Assembly (NCBI GenBank): GCA_035771165.1 | Contig: JAWNZC010000473.1 | Span: forward strand, 4,693,001-4,757,000 | DNA length: 64,000 nt | Source: Paragorgia papillata | Taxonomy: Eukaryota > Cnidaria > Anthozoa > Scleralcyonacea > Coralliidae | Reading direction: 5' to 3' | Shown: positions 23,212-35,600 of the stretch, in pieces | Layout of the letters: every line of letters starts with the position of its first letter | Position numbering within the stretch: the first letter of the stretch is position 1 | Program-made: the position numbers and the translations under genes | The notes under the pieces: generated by a model | The model's input: only the letters and a program-made list of their open reading frames with translations | Told to the model about the DNA's origin: nothing | Databases searched by the model: none

Positions 23212-24260
23212 GTATGGCACGGTGTCACGCGGTAAGAATAGTTGGACACTGGTGACTAGCGACGAAGAAAACTATAAACTCTCAAACAAATAGTGTTTTG
23301 CTTTCGTTTATTTAAACGAAACGAAATGAAATGGAGCACGAAGAAAAGGATACAAACAACCCGTTTAATAAATCTTGAAGAGAAACCAGAGAACTTGAAG
23401 AAACCAAACGCCGTATGGTAAACAAAAACTCGATCTGGAGTGTTTGTAGCCCTGGTTTGTTTCCATGGTCAAATCATCTTAAAGTGGTTAACGGTAGGAT
23501 TCTTGTTGTTTTCAAGTTTTCGCTTAACCTAAACAATATTCAGCTTCACGTTTTCGTGCTTTCCCTTTGCTCATCCAAACCATAAGTCAGCTTAACTAAA
23601 GCTAACTTAAAACACTACCTTTAAGGCTTATATTAACCGTGGTGGACGTGCATGCACTTTTTATTATTAAAAATACTCATGGGCTTTGTTGGTTTTCTTG
23701 GCTGTGTTTCGACTGAAACGTTGTCTTTTGAATTCTTCTTTCTGGAATCCGATTCCACAGAATTGTTTTTATCTCAGACTCTATTATAAATGTAATTTCT
23801 GAGCTGTTAATTACTTTTAATACTGCCTTTGCAAAATGTACATGCATAGAGAAGCCATTTAAAGGCTTGCTAAAATTAATCCCTTTTGAAACCTCCTAAA
23901 AACAATATATTTTTTACAACCAGAATTTAATAATGAAATCTAAATTTCGCTTTGATATGTTCAACTTTCATTAAATGATTTAAATCAGTTTTGTCATCCT
24001 ATCGACCTATCCAAAAATTGTATAATTTAATATCCCAAGGATTTAACATAATTTGTTTTTATATCTGTTTGTTTTTGTATTGGCTGTATAATAGGAGTGC
24101 TTATTTTAATCAGGGGGTGGGTGGGTGTTTTAAAAAAGTATGTAAAAGCGGGCGAGGGGTTGTTGCGTTCATGTATTTCTAGTAATACTATAAGCACGGG
24201 TTGCGTGTGTTGTATGGCGCTGCTTCTTATTACTGTAGGCCAAAAGTTAAGCCCCCTTAA
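23212..24260. other. Intron of gene B, no feature recognised
   Basis: AT-rich. The small ORFs here lack recognisable motifs. Confidence 0.4.
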
Positions 24261-24269
24261 CTTAATTAA

Positions 24270-24308
24270 AATGGGGTTAGTACTTGGATGTGAGGCCGTT
24301 GGGAATGA
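24270..24308 (+). repeat. 5S rRNA-like fragment
   Basis: GGGGTTAGTACTTGGATGTG, AGGCCG and TTGGGAAT closely follow the 3' part of eukaryotic 5S rRNA (GGTTAGTACTTGGATGGGAG, ACCGCC, TGGGAAT). The 5' part is not recognisable, so it is a degraded copy or the head of a 5S-derived SINE rather than a 5S gene. Confidence 0.6.
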
Positions 24309-24364
24309 CCCCTCCCTTATCGAGTTTGGAACTCGTGTGAGTAAAGTTCGAGATGATCTCTCCT

Positions 24365-24832
24365 CAGGGGCGCAACTAGAAAATTTCGAGGGCAGGGCTT
24401 GAACGCAAAAAAGGGGCAAATTCGTTCACTTGCGTGGGAAGCAGAGATTCTTGGGGGGTCCGGGGGCATGCACCCTCGGAAAATTTTTGAATTTTGGGTC
24501 TCTGAAATGGCATTTCCTGCATTTCATTTTTAGGACGCTTTTCTCGTATTTTCGGTTGCAGAAATTTTTATTTTGGTCTCGCATTATTTAAAATTTATCA
24601 TAATTATATTCAGCTTAGCTGACGCCCGGGCCCACTGCTAGAAGCCTCTGAGTCTCGCCAGATTTGCGGACAATTGTATTGCGTGCTACAACAGACGATT
24701 AATTATCTGTTTATCTAATGTCTAACCTCTAGTATAGAGGTCTCATAAAAAGGGCAGGGGTTAAGAAGGGCAGGGGTTGCAACCCCCCCAAACCAACCCC
24801 CCCCTCCCCCTTAGTTGTGCGCCTGCTCCTGT
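24365..24832. mobile_element. Probable hAT-like non-autonomous element, degraded
   Basis: The left end CAGGGGCGCAACTAGAAAAT and the inverted right end (CAGGAGCAGGCGCACAACTA on the opposite strand) are imperfect inverted repeats of the CAGGGGCG type seen in hAT ends. A C-run before the right end resembles that in the element at 26090. No target duplication is clear. Confidence 0.5.
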
Positions 24833-25154
24833 GCTTCGAGGGTTTTTCGCCAGGTTCTCCAGCCTTTTTCCGTAAAATTAGCACCTTCATCTTAGCTGTG
24901 ATCCGTAGATTGAACTGCGTCGTTTGGCGACTGCCTAGGGCGCCTTTGATATGCCTTCGATACGGCCACGTTGATCTGCGTTCTTCAGCTGCAAGTAAGA
25001 ATGATTAGCCCCCAGTCCTTCCTTGTTTTAAAGAACGCGGGCAGGCACAGCGACCGAAACTAATTTTGAGGCCTGGAATTACAAAAAAACCCCAACTTTT
25101 TCATTACAGCTCCCGAACGGGTTTAATGTTTTTATGTTTTGATTTCATATTTAG

Positions 25155-27053
25155 GTGAACCTGATCATGTAAACCAAGTGACAGAGGTATGGTACTCCAC
25201 ACAGTTGAACGACGAAACATACCAGTCCTTGTGCTTGTTCCTTCGCGAGCTTTCGGAAATGCGGAGCTCCGAGCAGCTGAAGCTGAAGACCAACGGGTTA
25301 CTGTCCATTGACGAGAAGCAGCTGCATGAGATGAGACGTGTTTGGAAAACCTGGCTTGACTTGCCCGTATTAAGATCAAAGTGGATCAGCGAACAGCGGA
25401 AAGAAGCTTTTGAGAGAGATTCAGGCAGCGAGTTCGGAATATTCAGTTATTATTCTTCCCTACCGTCCGAGCATGTCAAGTCGGCAAAAAAGTGGATGGA
25501 GGATGGCGTTTTCGTTGAAACAAAAGCTTCATTGGTTGCTGAGAACCCAACTTTGACAGGATGCCCCAAGTTCATGACCGGAATGCAGTACTCATTTTGT
25601 GTTGACCCGTCAATACTTCCATTTTCCAGCTGGGACTATCTCGAGGTAAAGAAATTCAAGCATTACAATTCAATAGTCCAAATGTACACCGCTTACGTAA
25701 ACGAAATTCTTCGACGGTCCAAGGAAACCCTGAGCAGTGGTCGCGTCAGTTTTAAAGCAATACTGGCAAACTGCATGGATATAAGCCAACACTTAAGCCC
25801 AGAAGAAAATTATGATCGCATTCTAACCTCTAATTTATCCGATTATATTCCACTCCCACACTTGTTGAAGTTGTGCTCAAAACAACTAAACCATTCCAAC
25901 TCAAAAGCTACCATTGTCACCGAAGCGCGAAATTGGATTCGAGAATTTTGCCCCCACGCGGCTGTCGAGGTTGTTCATTCCACCCCCACGCCTGAAATGC
26001 GCATCCGCGTAATAAAAGATACTGGAAGTAGCTCACTTCTTAAAGATGGAGGTTCTATTTCTTACGTAGATTACCACGACAACTCCAAGCAGTGGCGTGC
26101 TGGCCTTTGTTCGTCAGGGGAGGCCAACAGTGAGTTTGGCGCCCCCCCCCCCCAATGGTTCAGGGGTGGTGCCAGGAATTCCCAAAACAGGGGAACTGGG
26201 AGAAAAAAAATCCAAAATTTGAACGTCTAAAATAGCTTTTTCCAGTCTTTTCAGCGTGAAATTATCGCAATAACCGACAAACTAAATAATCTATTTTCAA
26301 GCTATCAATAGAGAAAAATCTGTTGAACAGCTAGTGCATGGACTGGTCATTAACCTTTGACATTTTCGTTCAATTTTGCAGACAGAAAATGGAATTTTGT
26401 GTTGTAATTATTATTGTCAGCTTCTACACAATATAATATACCGTATACTGTATTTCCAATAAATCTGGTGTATCGGAATTCAGAAGTCTTGTCAGCTTGT
26501 CAGAACGACGGAATTCGGAAAGGTGTTGCAGGGCGCGAGGTGTTGTGTTAGTGTGAACTGCTAATTTTTCCACAGGCACTGAGATCTCGATAAAAGACAG
26601 TGCATTGTCTCCAAGCTGACAAGCTTCTCCACAATCTCAAACTCTTGTTTCTCTTTTTGGCTTATCAGATTCTGACAAAAGTCTGGCTAACGTTTTTGTG
26701 TCCTTTGGGGCAATTTTGGTACCCCCTTTAAGCTTTGGCGCCCCCTAAAAAAATCTTCACTGGGGGGGCCATGGCCCCCAGGCCCCCCCTGCCAGCACGC
26801 CACTGACTCCAAGCAATTCATTGAATATCTTCGAGCAATCTTTTATGCCATGCCCAACAATTTGACAACATCTCAAACTCAGTCTACTCGCTTGCCGTCA
26901 CTTAAAGAACTCGGAAATAAGTTTCAATTGAAACTTCGCGATTTTTTGAGAAATGAAAACCGGATTGGTTATTTCAAGTTGGCGTCGAACGTTCGCCGAC
27001 CGAGCATGGTTGCCGGCCACGGAAGAGTGCTTGAATGGATTCCAATGAAATAG
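25155..27053 (+). pseudogene. MYND/DUF4470 gene B, exon 2, broken by transposon
   Basis: Counterpart of 5044-6221. The acceptor CATATTTAG/GTGAACC keeps phase 1 with exon 1 at 16131. The coding frame is intact up to DYHDNSKQ at 26089. It is then interrupted by the 716-bp element at 26090-26805 and resumes in the same frame (SKQFIEYLRAIFYAMPNNLT) to the TAG at 27051-27053. Within the insertion the frame stops at 26228-26230. Unless the insertion is spliced out, the product loses about 80 C-terminal residues and gains an unrelated tail. Removing the insertion and one 8-bp target copy gives an uninterrupted frame, so the break is recent compared with divergence from copy A. Confidence 0.88.
26090..26805. 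mobile_element. 716-bp hAT-like non-autonomous element
   Basis: A perfect 15-bp terminal inverted repeat, CAGTGGCGTGCTGGC / GCCAGCACGCCACTG, is flanked by an exact 8-bp target duplication, ACTCCAAG (26082-26089 and 26806-26813). CAGTGGCG-type ends with 8-bp duplications are diagnostic of the hAT superfamily. There is no transposase. It sits in the coding exon of gene B. Confidence 0.93.
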
Positions 27054-27640
27054 CAGAATTTTGGAGGACATTTTGATTAACAAACCATTTTAGCGGCAAA
27101 ATACATGTCAATAAATCTAATATTTTGATACGTAGCAACTATAAACAGTAACACACTATGTAGTGTAGTAATGGTCAAACTTCACGCGAAATTGAAAGCA
27201 AACGAAGCAATAACAAAAAAGCTACAGTCCGTTTTGCGCATGCCCAATGACATGTCAGTGATCTGTCTTCAGGTTGCTTTCTTCTTTAAATTTTTTTCCA
27301 CTTCAAAAAAATAAAATACCTTAAGGGCATCTCTGGTGCCATATAATAATATAAATCAAATTGTGGATATTAATTTTAAATATATATAAAAAGCTAATTA
27401 GTAGTTTTAGCGTTGGTTTTGAGTTATTTAGAACGTTTCTACCTTGTTTGTTAATAGCGATAATATTTTTGTACTATTTCCTATATTCCATCATTATCTC
27501 TAGCATGTGTATATTTTAATTTGCTGTGTCGTGATAGTGTATTGGAATGGACGTGGAATACTTTGTAAGTGATATTGCTTTAATACCTAAAATTAACTTG
27601 TATTTTATTGTGATTTGTAATGTCAACTCGAGTATATATA
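27054..27640. repeat. Outer flank of inverted duplication, arm B
   Basis: Diverged inverted copy of 4340-5043. Clearest at 27430-27600, where AGAACGTTTCTA, TACTATTTCCTATATT and TAGTGTAT are mirrored in arm A. Confidence 0.7.
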
Positions 27641-27645
27641 TATAT

Positions 27646-27716
27646 ACAGACATTTTTCTGAGTATAAAGCTTGAGAACAAAATTTTACTCATATATATAT
27701 ATATATATATATATAT
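27646..27716. repeat. 50-bp leader plus (AT)n, copy 2
   Basis: CAGACATTTTTCTGAGTATA, AGCTTGAGAACAAAATTTTA, CTC and an AT run, matching 10966-11072. Confidence 0.8.
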
Positions 27717-27720
27717 TTAA

Positions 27721-27822
27721 CAATTAGACAACGAGACCGAGTTTTCTATGAGCTGATAGTCAACGAGGCGAAGCCGAGTTGAATTTCTGCTCGTAGAAAA
27801 CGAGGGTGAGTTGTCTGAATTG
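27721..27822. repeat. Foldback element (TTGTTTTAGTA-ended)
   Basis: The arms CAATTAGACAACGAGACCGA and CGAGGGTGAGTTGTCTGAATTG are inverted around GAGGCGAAGCCGAG. The right terminus AATTGTTTTAGTAT is shared with the hairpin at 41839-41940 and the half copy at 905-985. Confidence 0.85.
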
Positions 27823-28160
27823 TTTTAGTATCAACCATAAACAACTTAGGCCCGTTTCAAACGTCGAGCTTGCCATGTGCCGAGCTTAATATTTTGAATT
27901 AAGCACATGATAAGCTCGATGTTTGAAACAATTAAGTTCGACTGTTTTAATTAAGTTCGACCGCGAATTTAAGTTCGACCGGTTCGGTCCGTCGAGTAGA
28001 ACGACCAAAGCGCGACAAAGCGCGACGTGGTTTCAAACGTCGAACTTAGCATGTGACGAACCTAATAAATTTGACCGCGAAAAGCCTAGGACGAGCTTGG
28101 TTTTAATACTTAATATATGTACCTTTACCTGATTTTTGGCGCGCTGCCGCTTTGGTCAAA

Positions 28161-28405
28161 ATGGCTTCTAGAGGAGATGATTATTGCCTTTCTTGCGAGG
28201 AAATAACAAAGTATAGATGTCTGACGTGTTCTATGCCAGCGTGCAATCGATGTACTGTTTTTGAAGAGGATGAAGAAGTCGAGGGATGGCGCGCAGGGAT
28301 GTGCGTTGCGTATTGCAACAGTTGTCATATGGCGAAGTTATTACAGGAGCAGGCGAGTGAAGCTTCGAAAAGTACTTCTTTATATGAGGATTCTGAAAGA
28401 AAGAG
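28161..28405 (+). CDS. Harbinger accessory protein, Cys-rich first exon
   Basis: The ATG at 28161 opens about 81 codons. Spaced cysteines suggest zinc binding: CLSC, then RCLTC, ACNRC and YCNSC. It ends at a donor-like AGAG/GTTTG at 28405. It probably belongs to the same transcript as the DNA-binding-like region downstream, but the connecting exon was not identified and may be lost. The function is assumed to be transposon-related because of its position. Confidence 0.55.
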
Positions 28406-28846
28406 GTTTGTTTGTTCGAAATGATATTTTGTAGTTTATATATATTAATTGCGCACTGAGTGCATAATTATTTCTTTCTGACGGCATGAATATTTTATAG
28501 CATATTATAGATACTGTCTATTAAATATGGAAATATGCTACTTATATAATATGCTGTCTGAATTATATTTATTTTGCGAGTACTTAAATAGTATTTCAAT
28601 AGATTGAAAAATTCTACTGATTAAATTTTTTTTAAACTTTTGCCTGGATGAACATTTCAGATCATCTAGATATAATTAAAATATTTGAACTTGAGATGGT
28701 ATTGACAAATTTTTAATATGCCAGTATGTCTTTTAATATATATGTCTTATTTTAATAAATGAGAAACGTACAACAACATAGTTGCAGAAGCAATATTTGA
28801 CCATGTAAAACATTGTCAGAATTTTTTCATATTTTCATAATTGATT

Positions 28847-29593
28847 TTCACAAATACAAAGAATCAGCAAAATGTTATTTACGAAAAGATCTCAACAGAA
28901 CTAAAAGAAAGATGCAAAAACAGAGGTGAAATAATATATTTCAGTGTAGTCCAGCTGCGCAATAAATTCAGAAAATGTGTTAGCGAATGCAAACACGTTG
29001 CTATGACCATCAAAACCGCCACTGGTATAAAGCGTTTTCAAGAGGACAAGGGGTATAGTGCTTGGTTTGACAGCTTGTTTCCTCTGGTCAAAACACGAGA
29101 TTCATGTCAGCCAGAGATGGCTGTGGAGCCATCTGCCAGTAGCACTGAACCCAGTACGTCCAGTGAAGTTCAAGAGAGTGATGAGCAGGAACAAGAAGCA
29201 GCAAATAAGGTAAAGCAGTTTATCCCAATAAAAAAGCGAAAAACTGCTCAAAAAGATCATGTTGGTGAAGCAGTAGCCCTATTGAAAACTGCAATTGATC
29301 AAGATCCAACAAAATAATTCATTGGTTTTATGCAAGAGGAAGCTGAGAAGGCAAGACAGCATCAGCTAGAGATTGTTAAACTAATGCTCAATGCTACAAA
29401 TCCAGCCTCTACTGGGCAGCACGTAGAACCTCCTAACACAATGCCATTGGTATAAACCAAGCACAGCACTGGCAACCATCAGGTTATCCACCTGTTCAAT
29501 CTAATTTTCATCATTATCTACAGAATTTGCAATACCACCCTCCATCACCACAAGGTTTTTCATCAGCTCTCCCAACCGACCTAAGGATGAGGT
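28847..29593 (+). pseudogene. Harbinger SANT/Myb-like accessory protein, damaged
   Basis: The frame reads YEKISTELKERCKNRGEIIY, then QLRNKFRKCVSECKHVAMTI, then FQEDKGYSAWFDSLFPLVKT and a lysine-rich segment. This resembles the Myb/SANT-like accessory protein of PIF/Harbinger elements, which helps transposase bind and enter the nucleus. A TAA at 29315-29317 interrupts it, yet the next codons remain homologous-looking (FIGFMQEEAEKARQHQLEIV). After a further shift, the sequence HPPSPQGFSSALPTDLRM runs to a donor at about 29593. No valid start lies in frame. Judged a pseudogene. Confidence 0.65.
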
Positions 29594-29804
29594 AAGACAA
29601 TCATAATGAAAAGCATTTCCACACTTTGTAATGTAAAACAATTTAAGACAATCTGTGAATCTTTGTTTCACATTTTTCACCCATGTATTTTTTTTTAATT
29701 GGGGATGCAATTTTGTTTATATCATATGCAATGAACACTTAAATTAATTTGAATTTAAACATTTTTGTTATTTAATTCTAGTAGTCAGTAGTTAAATATT
29801 ATTT

Positions 29805-29970
29805 GCATAGGTAATAGCATGGTTTTGAGTGCAAAAACATGCACAAGTGAGTTTTTCAAAGAGTATCAAAATTGCACGAGTCCAAAGGACGAGTGCTATT
29901 TGAGGTCTTTGAAAAACTCACGAGTGCGTGTTTTTTTCAAATTGCATAAGAAATCATGCTATTACTTAAT
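29805..29970. repeat. Foldback element inside Harbinger element
   Basis: GGTAATAGCATGGTTTTGAG and its inverted partner CATGCTATTAC form the outer arms. GTGAGTTTTTCAAAG and CTTTGAAAAACTCAC form the inner arms, with TCCAAAGGA at the loop. The sequence to about 30160 (CAGCCAATCAGAATTGAGAA) may belong to the same insertion. Confidence 0.8.
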
Positions 29971-30474
29971 GCTTTGTGCAAATAACATACATGAAAAAAT
30001 TTAACAGGAAGAGCTTTTTTTCTAATCAAAAATGATTTTTGTACAAATTTAAAAAAAAATTAAAAATTTGCACTGTGTTTCCTTTTCTCTGCACTGTATT
30101 TCCTCAAAACTTCACCGCTCTCAGCCAATCAGAATTGAGAATTTCATGTATATTATTAGAATAGTAAACACTATACCACGGTTTGAGAAGATTATTTGAT
30201 TGAAAAATTGCATGCATGCTATTCTGCACAAGTACAGTATGGTAATATACAATCTTTTGGAAGCAATTATTATAATTAATGTTCTGTTCCAATGGTTCTG
30301 TTATAGTTATTTATATTTAATGTTTTGTTGACATACTGTATAAAACTAGTACAATATTTAGGTGAAGTGTAACCTTTATGAAGCAACTTGATGGTTGTCT
30401 TATGTCAGAAAGAAATATTTGTGTATAGAAATTATCATTGTATTTTGAGTCATTAACATTACATGTCTAATCCT

Positions 30475-32106
<1,632 letters not shown>

Positions 32107-32220
32107 TTAATTTGCCCGCGAAAATCCGCGAATGCATAATACCACTGACCAACACGAACGAATGTTCGCAGCAAACAATTAAGTTCGACACATTACTGAT
32201 TATAATACACTTAAAATACT

Positions 32221-32387
32221 GATTTGTTTGAGATGCTATATCATACACTCGGAGGAGTGTTTCATCAGGATATCCAAACACTTCTAAGTTTGTTCAAAAA
32301 CCTCGGCTTCGTCTCGGTGTTTGGATATCCTGATGAAGCACTCCTCCGAGTGTATGATATATTACATATAACCTTTCAAACAAATCT
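32221..32387. repeat. Foldback element with ~60-bp arms
   Basis: ATATCATACACTCGGAGGAG, then CATCAGGATATCCAAACAC, are mirrored by GTGTTTGGATATCCTGATG, then CTCCTCCGAGTGTATGATAT. The loop includes CCTCGGCTTCGTCTCGG. The tail to about 32510 (TCTTCATGAATTATTAATGA) matches that after 38295 and at 2640. Confidence 0.85.
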
Positions 32388-32626
32388 ATATTTTAAGTGA
32401 AAATTGACCTGAAAGTTTGGTGAATTTTACCATAAACTTCTTCCGATTTCTAAATACTGATTGAATATATATTTTCTTTTGGATTTTCTTCATGAATTAT
32501 TAATGAGCTTGTGAATTATTTGTAGTTATACAAAATTTGTATATAATGAATTTAATCATAAAATTTTGTGATTTTAATGCATTGGTTGTTTTGTTATCAA
32601 CGTTTTATTTGTCGTTTCTTTTATAG

Positions 32627-35600
32627 TCAGACACTTGTGTGCTTAAAATACCAGAGCTGGAGTTTGAATTGCAGAGTGGTACACTGGGTGGTCGGTTTAC
32701 TACTATTGAAGGTCTTTTTGTTAATGTAAAAGAGAGTGTACGTATACTATATATATATACTATTCTTTATCGTGTTTGAGATTGCTTGCTGCCTTAACTG
32801 AGGGAAAGGTTTACTCTTGTTTGCTTTCTCAGGGACGGATTTACGAGGTGTGTGTGGTGCCCTTTTCTGTAGCACAGATAACAATTTTACTGCTACTAAA
32901 TTAGGGATGACAAACAAATTCCCAAAACAGCCAGGTGAAGAATCCGACATGCCCTGTTTACATGAAGCGGATTGACAGTCCAATTGGATCAAAAAACGCG
33001 AGTGAAGTCAATCCCGGCACATGTTTACATGGAGAATCCGATCTGCTTGGAGCATTGTTTTCGGTTTTGGAACACTATTTTCTGTGCTTCCCTCAATGTC
33101 TGCCATTCAGCACGGCGCGCACGAACTTCACTTATGTGTATCAAGTCATTTTCAAGTCAAACCGTGTTCAGATGAATTAGATTAGTATCCGGTGAAATTC
33201 TGCTATCCGGTACTGCAGTTCTTGGATTGGTGAATTTGACTGATCTAACGAGTCACGCATTCATCAGTATAGACTACCAGACTTGCTCCAGTTTTATTTA
33301 AATCAATGAGAACACATAGTATTACGTGTTGCTTTTTTTAATTTCCAGTATAAACTACACTCAGGCTGGCAATAGTGAAAAGGTGGTAAACTGCCAAGAA
33401 TAATTTTTATAACGAAATACTGAAACTATTTTACGCTATAGAACTCCTTACTTTTAGATCGAGCAGCAATTCCCGTTTGGTTTCGGTGATGCTCCGTCCC
33501 TACAAGAAGATGCAAAGAATATGAAGAAGTTTTTAGATAATTTGGCTAAGGTATGTTGTCATATAGTGAAGAAAGAAACATTTCGAAAGTTTTAAGACTT
33601 TTAACTATTGGTTCATAGTTTATTCTCCTCATTGCCAGCCTCGCGCGATACGCTACAAGCTGTTGAAGCTGGCGACAACTTTGTAATAAAAATATATCAC
33701 TGTTAATTTCAAGGAGTCAATTTGACTCCAAAAGTGGAGTTAAAAAAAAGGTACAGAATAACTCCTTTTCTGGATTTATATTTTACTCCAAAATTTTAGC
33801 TCCTTTTTCAGAGTAAGCGTAACTCCAAAACTGGAGTAACAATAACTCCTATAGGAGTAGATATTACTAAAAAATTGGAGTAAAAAGAGCAATAATTATT
33901 ACTCCATTCGTGAAGTTAAAAATCTCCTTGAAATTAACATTTGGCGTGCTCCGATGAGTTATGGGTGCACGCGGCGGAAATGTTCAAAATTGTATAAAGT
34001 GCGTGCAGGCCTTCTCCCTTTTCTTCGATCTCCGAAGCATAGAGCTCATAATATAAGACTAGAGGGGGTATTGGTGCCTAAAATGAAAATTGAACGCCAC
34101 CATTAGACCATTAGAGGGGAAAACCGAGCTAAAATTCGTGTAAAACAAGCCTTTTACTAAATTTTCATCACGATTTTTAAGAAAATAAAACTTTTAGAAT
34201 TTTTGGTCTTATTACTATTGTAAATTCTTACCTTAGCTCTTTATTGAGACGTCTATTATCTTTGTTGAATTTTCCCACTCCTTGGATGTAAATTGTGGCC
34301 GCCATTTTGAAGTACCCATTCGCGTGTATTGGCAAGTCTTCAAAGGGCATGGATACTAGCTTTGCCCCTCTAATAGCGGCGTTCAATTTTCCTTGCACAA
34401 TTTGACTGGACTCAGCATAGGAATGCCCCCTCTGGTCTTATATTATGATCTCTATGCTCCGAAGAGACTGTGAGCACGCTATCTCTCATAATGGTCGCCG
34501 TTTTAAACATTCTTTTATATCCCTTGAAATTAACCTCCCTATAGCTTTGTTACGAAGCAAAGATTCTTTTGGATTGCAAGAACGTCAAACGAATCCAAAA
34601 AGGCTTATTAAGGCTACGTTTACGCGGTACCAGACGAATTCGAGACCGGTCCCGAATTAGTACGATTCCGCCTGTTTACACGGCGAAATATAGGACGAAT
34701 TCGAGACCGGTCTCGAATTCGTCCAGTACCGTGTAAACGTAGCCTAAGATGCACATAAAAATATATTTAAAATTTTCATTATTGTGAAAGAGATCTGTAT
34801 TGATTTCTTCATTCTTTTTATTCTTTCTACATATTTACAGCTTATAGCTGGCGAGTGGCTTGATATACACGTGATTTTGGATGATCCTGCTGGTAATAGT
34901 TATCTTCAGGTCGGTTTGGACTATAATTTGTTTATTTTTTGTTTAATTTACTACTCGGTGTGCCGGGAAGAGGTTTGGCCACAGTTGCTTTTTGTCTACT
35001 TGTTAATTTTACTCTGTCTAACGCCAGACAATTTTACTCGTCTAGGGGATAGCTCCCGGAGACCTGGCCAATTAAGGAAGGGTTGAACTTGAGAGTGAAC
35101 TCTTGAACTGGAGAGTGATAATATGGGTTTTTACAGATATTTTGTTACTCGGTTTTGGATTTACGCGTTGAATTTCGGAGAAATGTTTGCTATCTCGTTT
35201 TCTCTTTTTGTCTTGTCTCATCCCATCTCTTCTCATTCTATTTAATTTCATCTCCATCTTACTTCATCTCATCTTATTTCATATGTCATCTCATCTTTCA
35301 TCTCATCCTTTCTCTCATGTTTCATCTCATATGTCATCTGCGTCCTTCGCAATTCAGCCGCTGATTCAACCTCGTTCCCAGGATCTTACCTCCGCTCTCC
35401 CCCTCGCTGCGGAAAGACCCTGGTACACGCTGGTCACGTGTCGTCTATCAAAATTTTCGACTGTGGGAGTGTCCCTTGCGTATCAATGCTTGGCCTCGCT
35501 GAAATAGTCAAAGAAATGCTTGTATACGTATCTTGTTTTGTTTTCTGGTATTAGATTTTGAAATGAATCGTTAAACCGGTGATACGATTTTAAAATTGAA

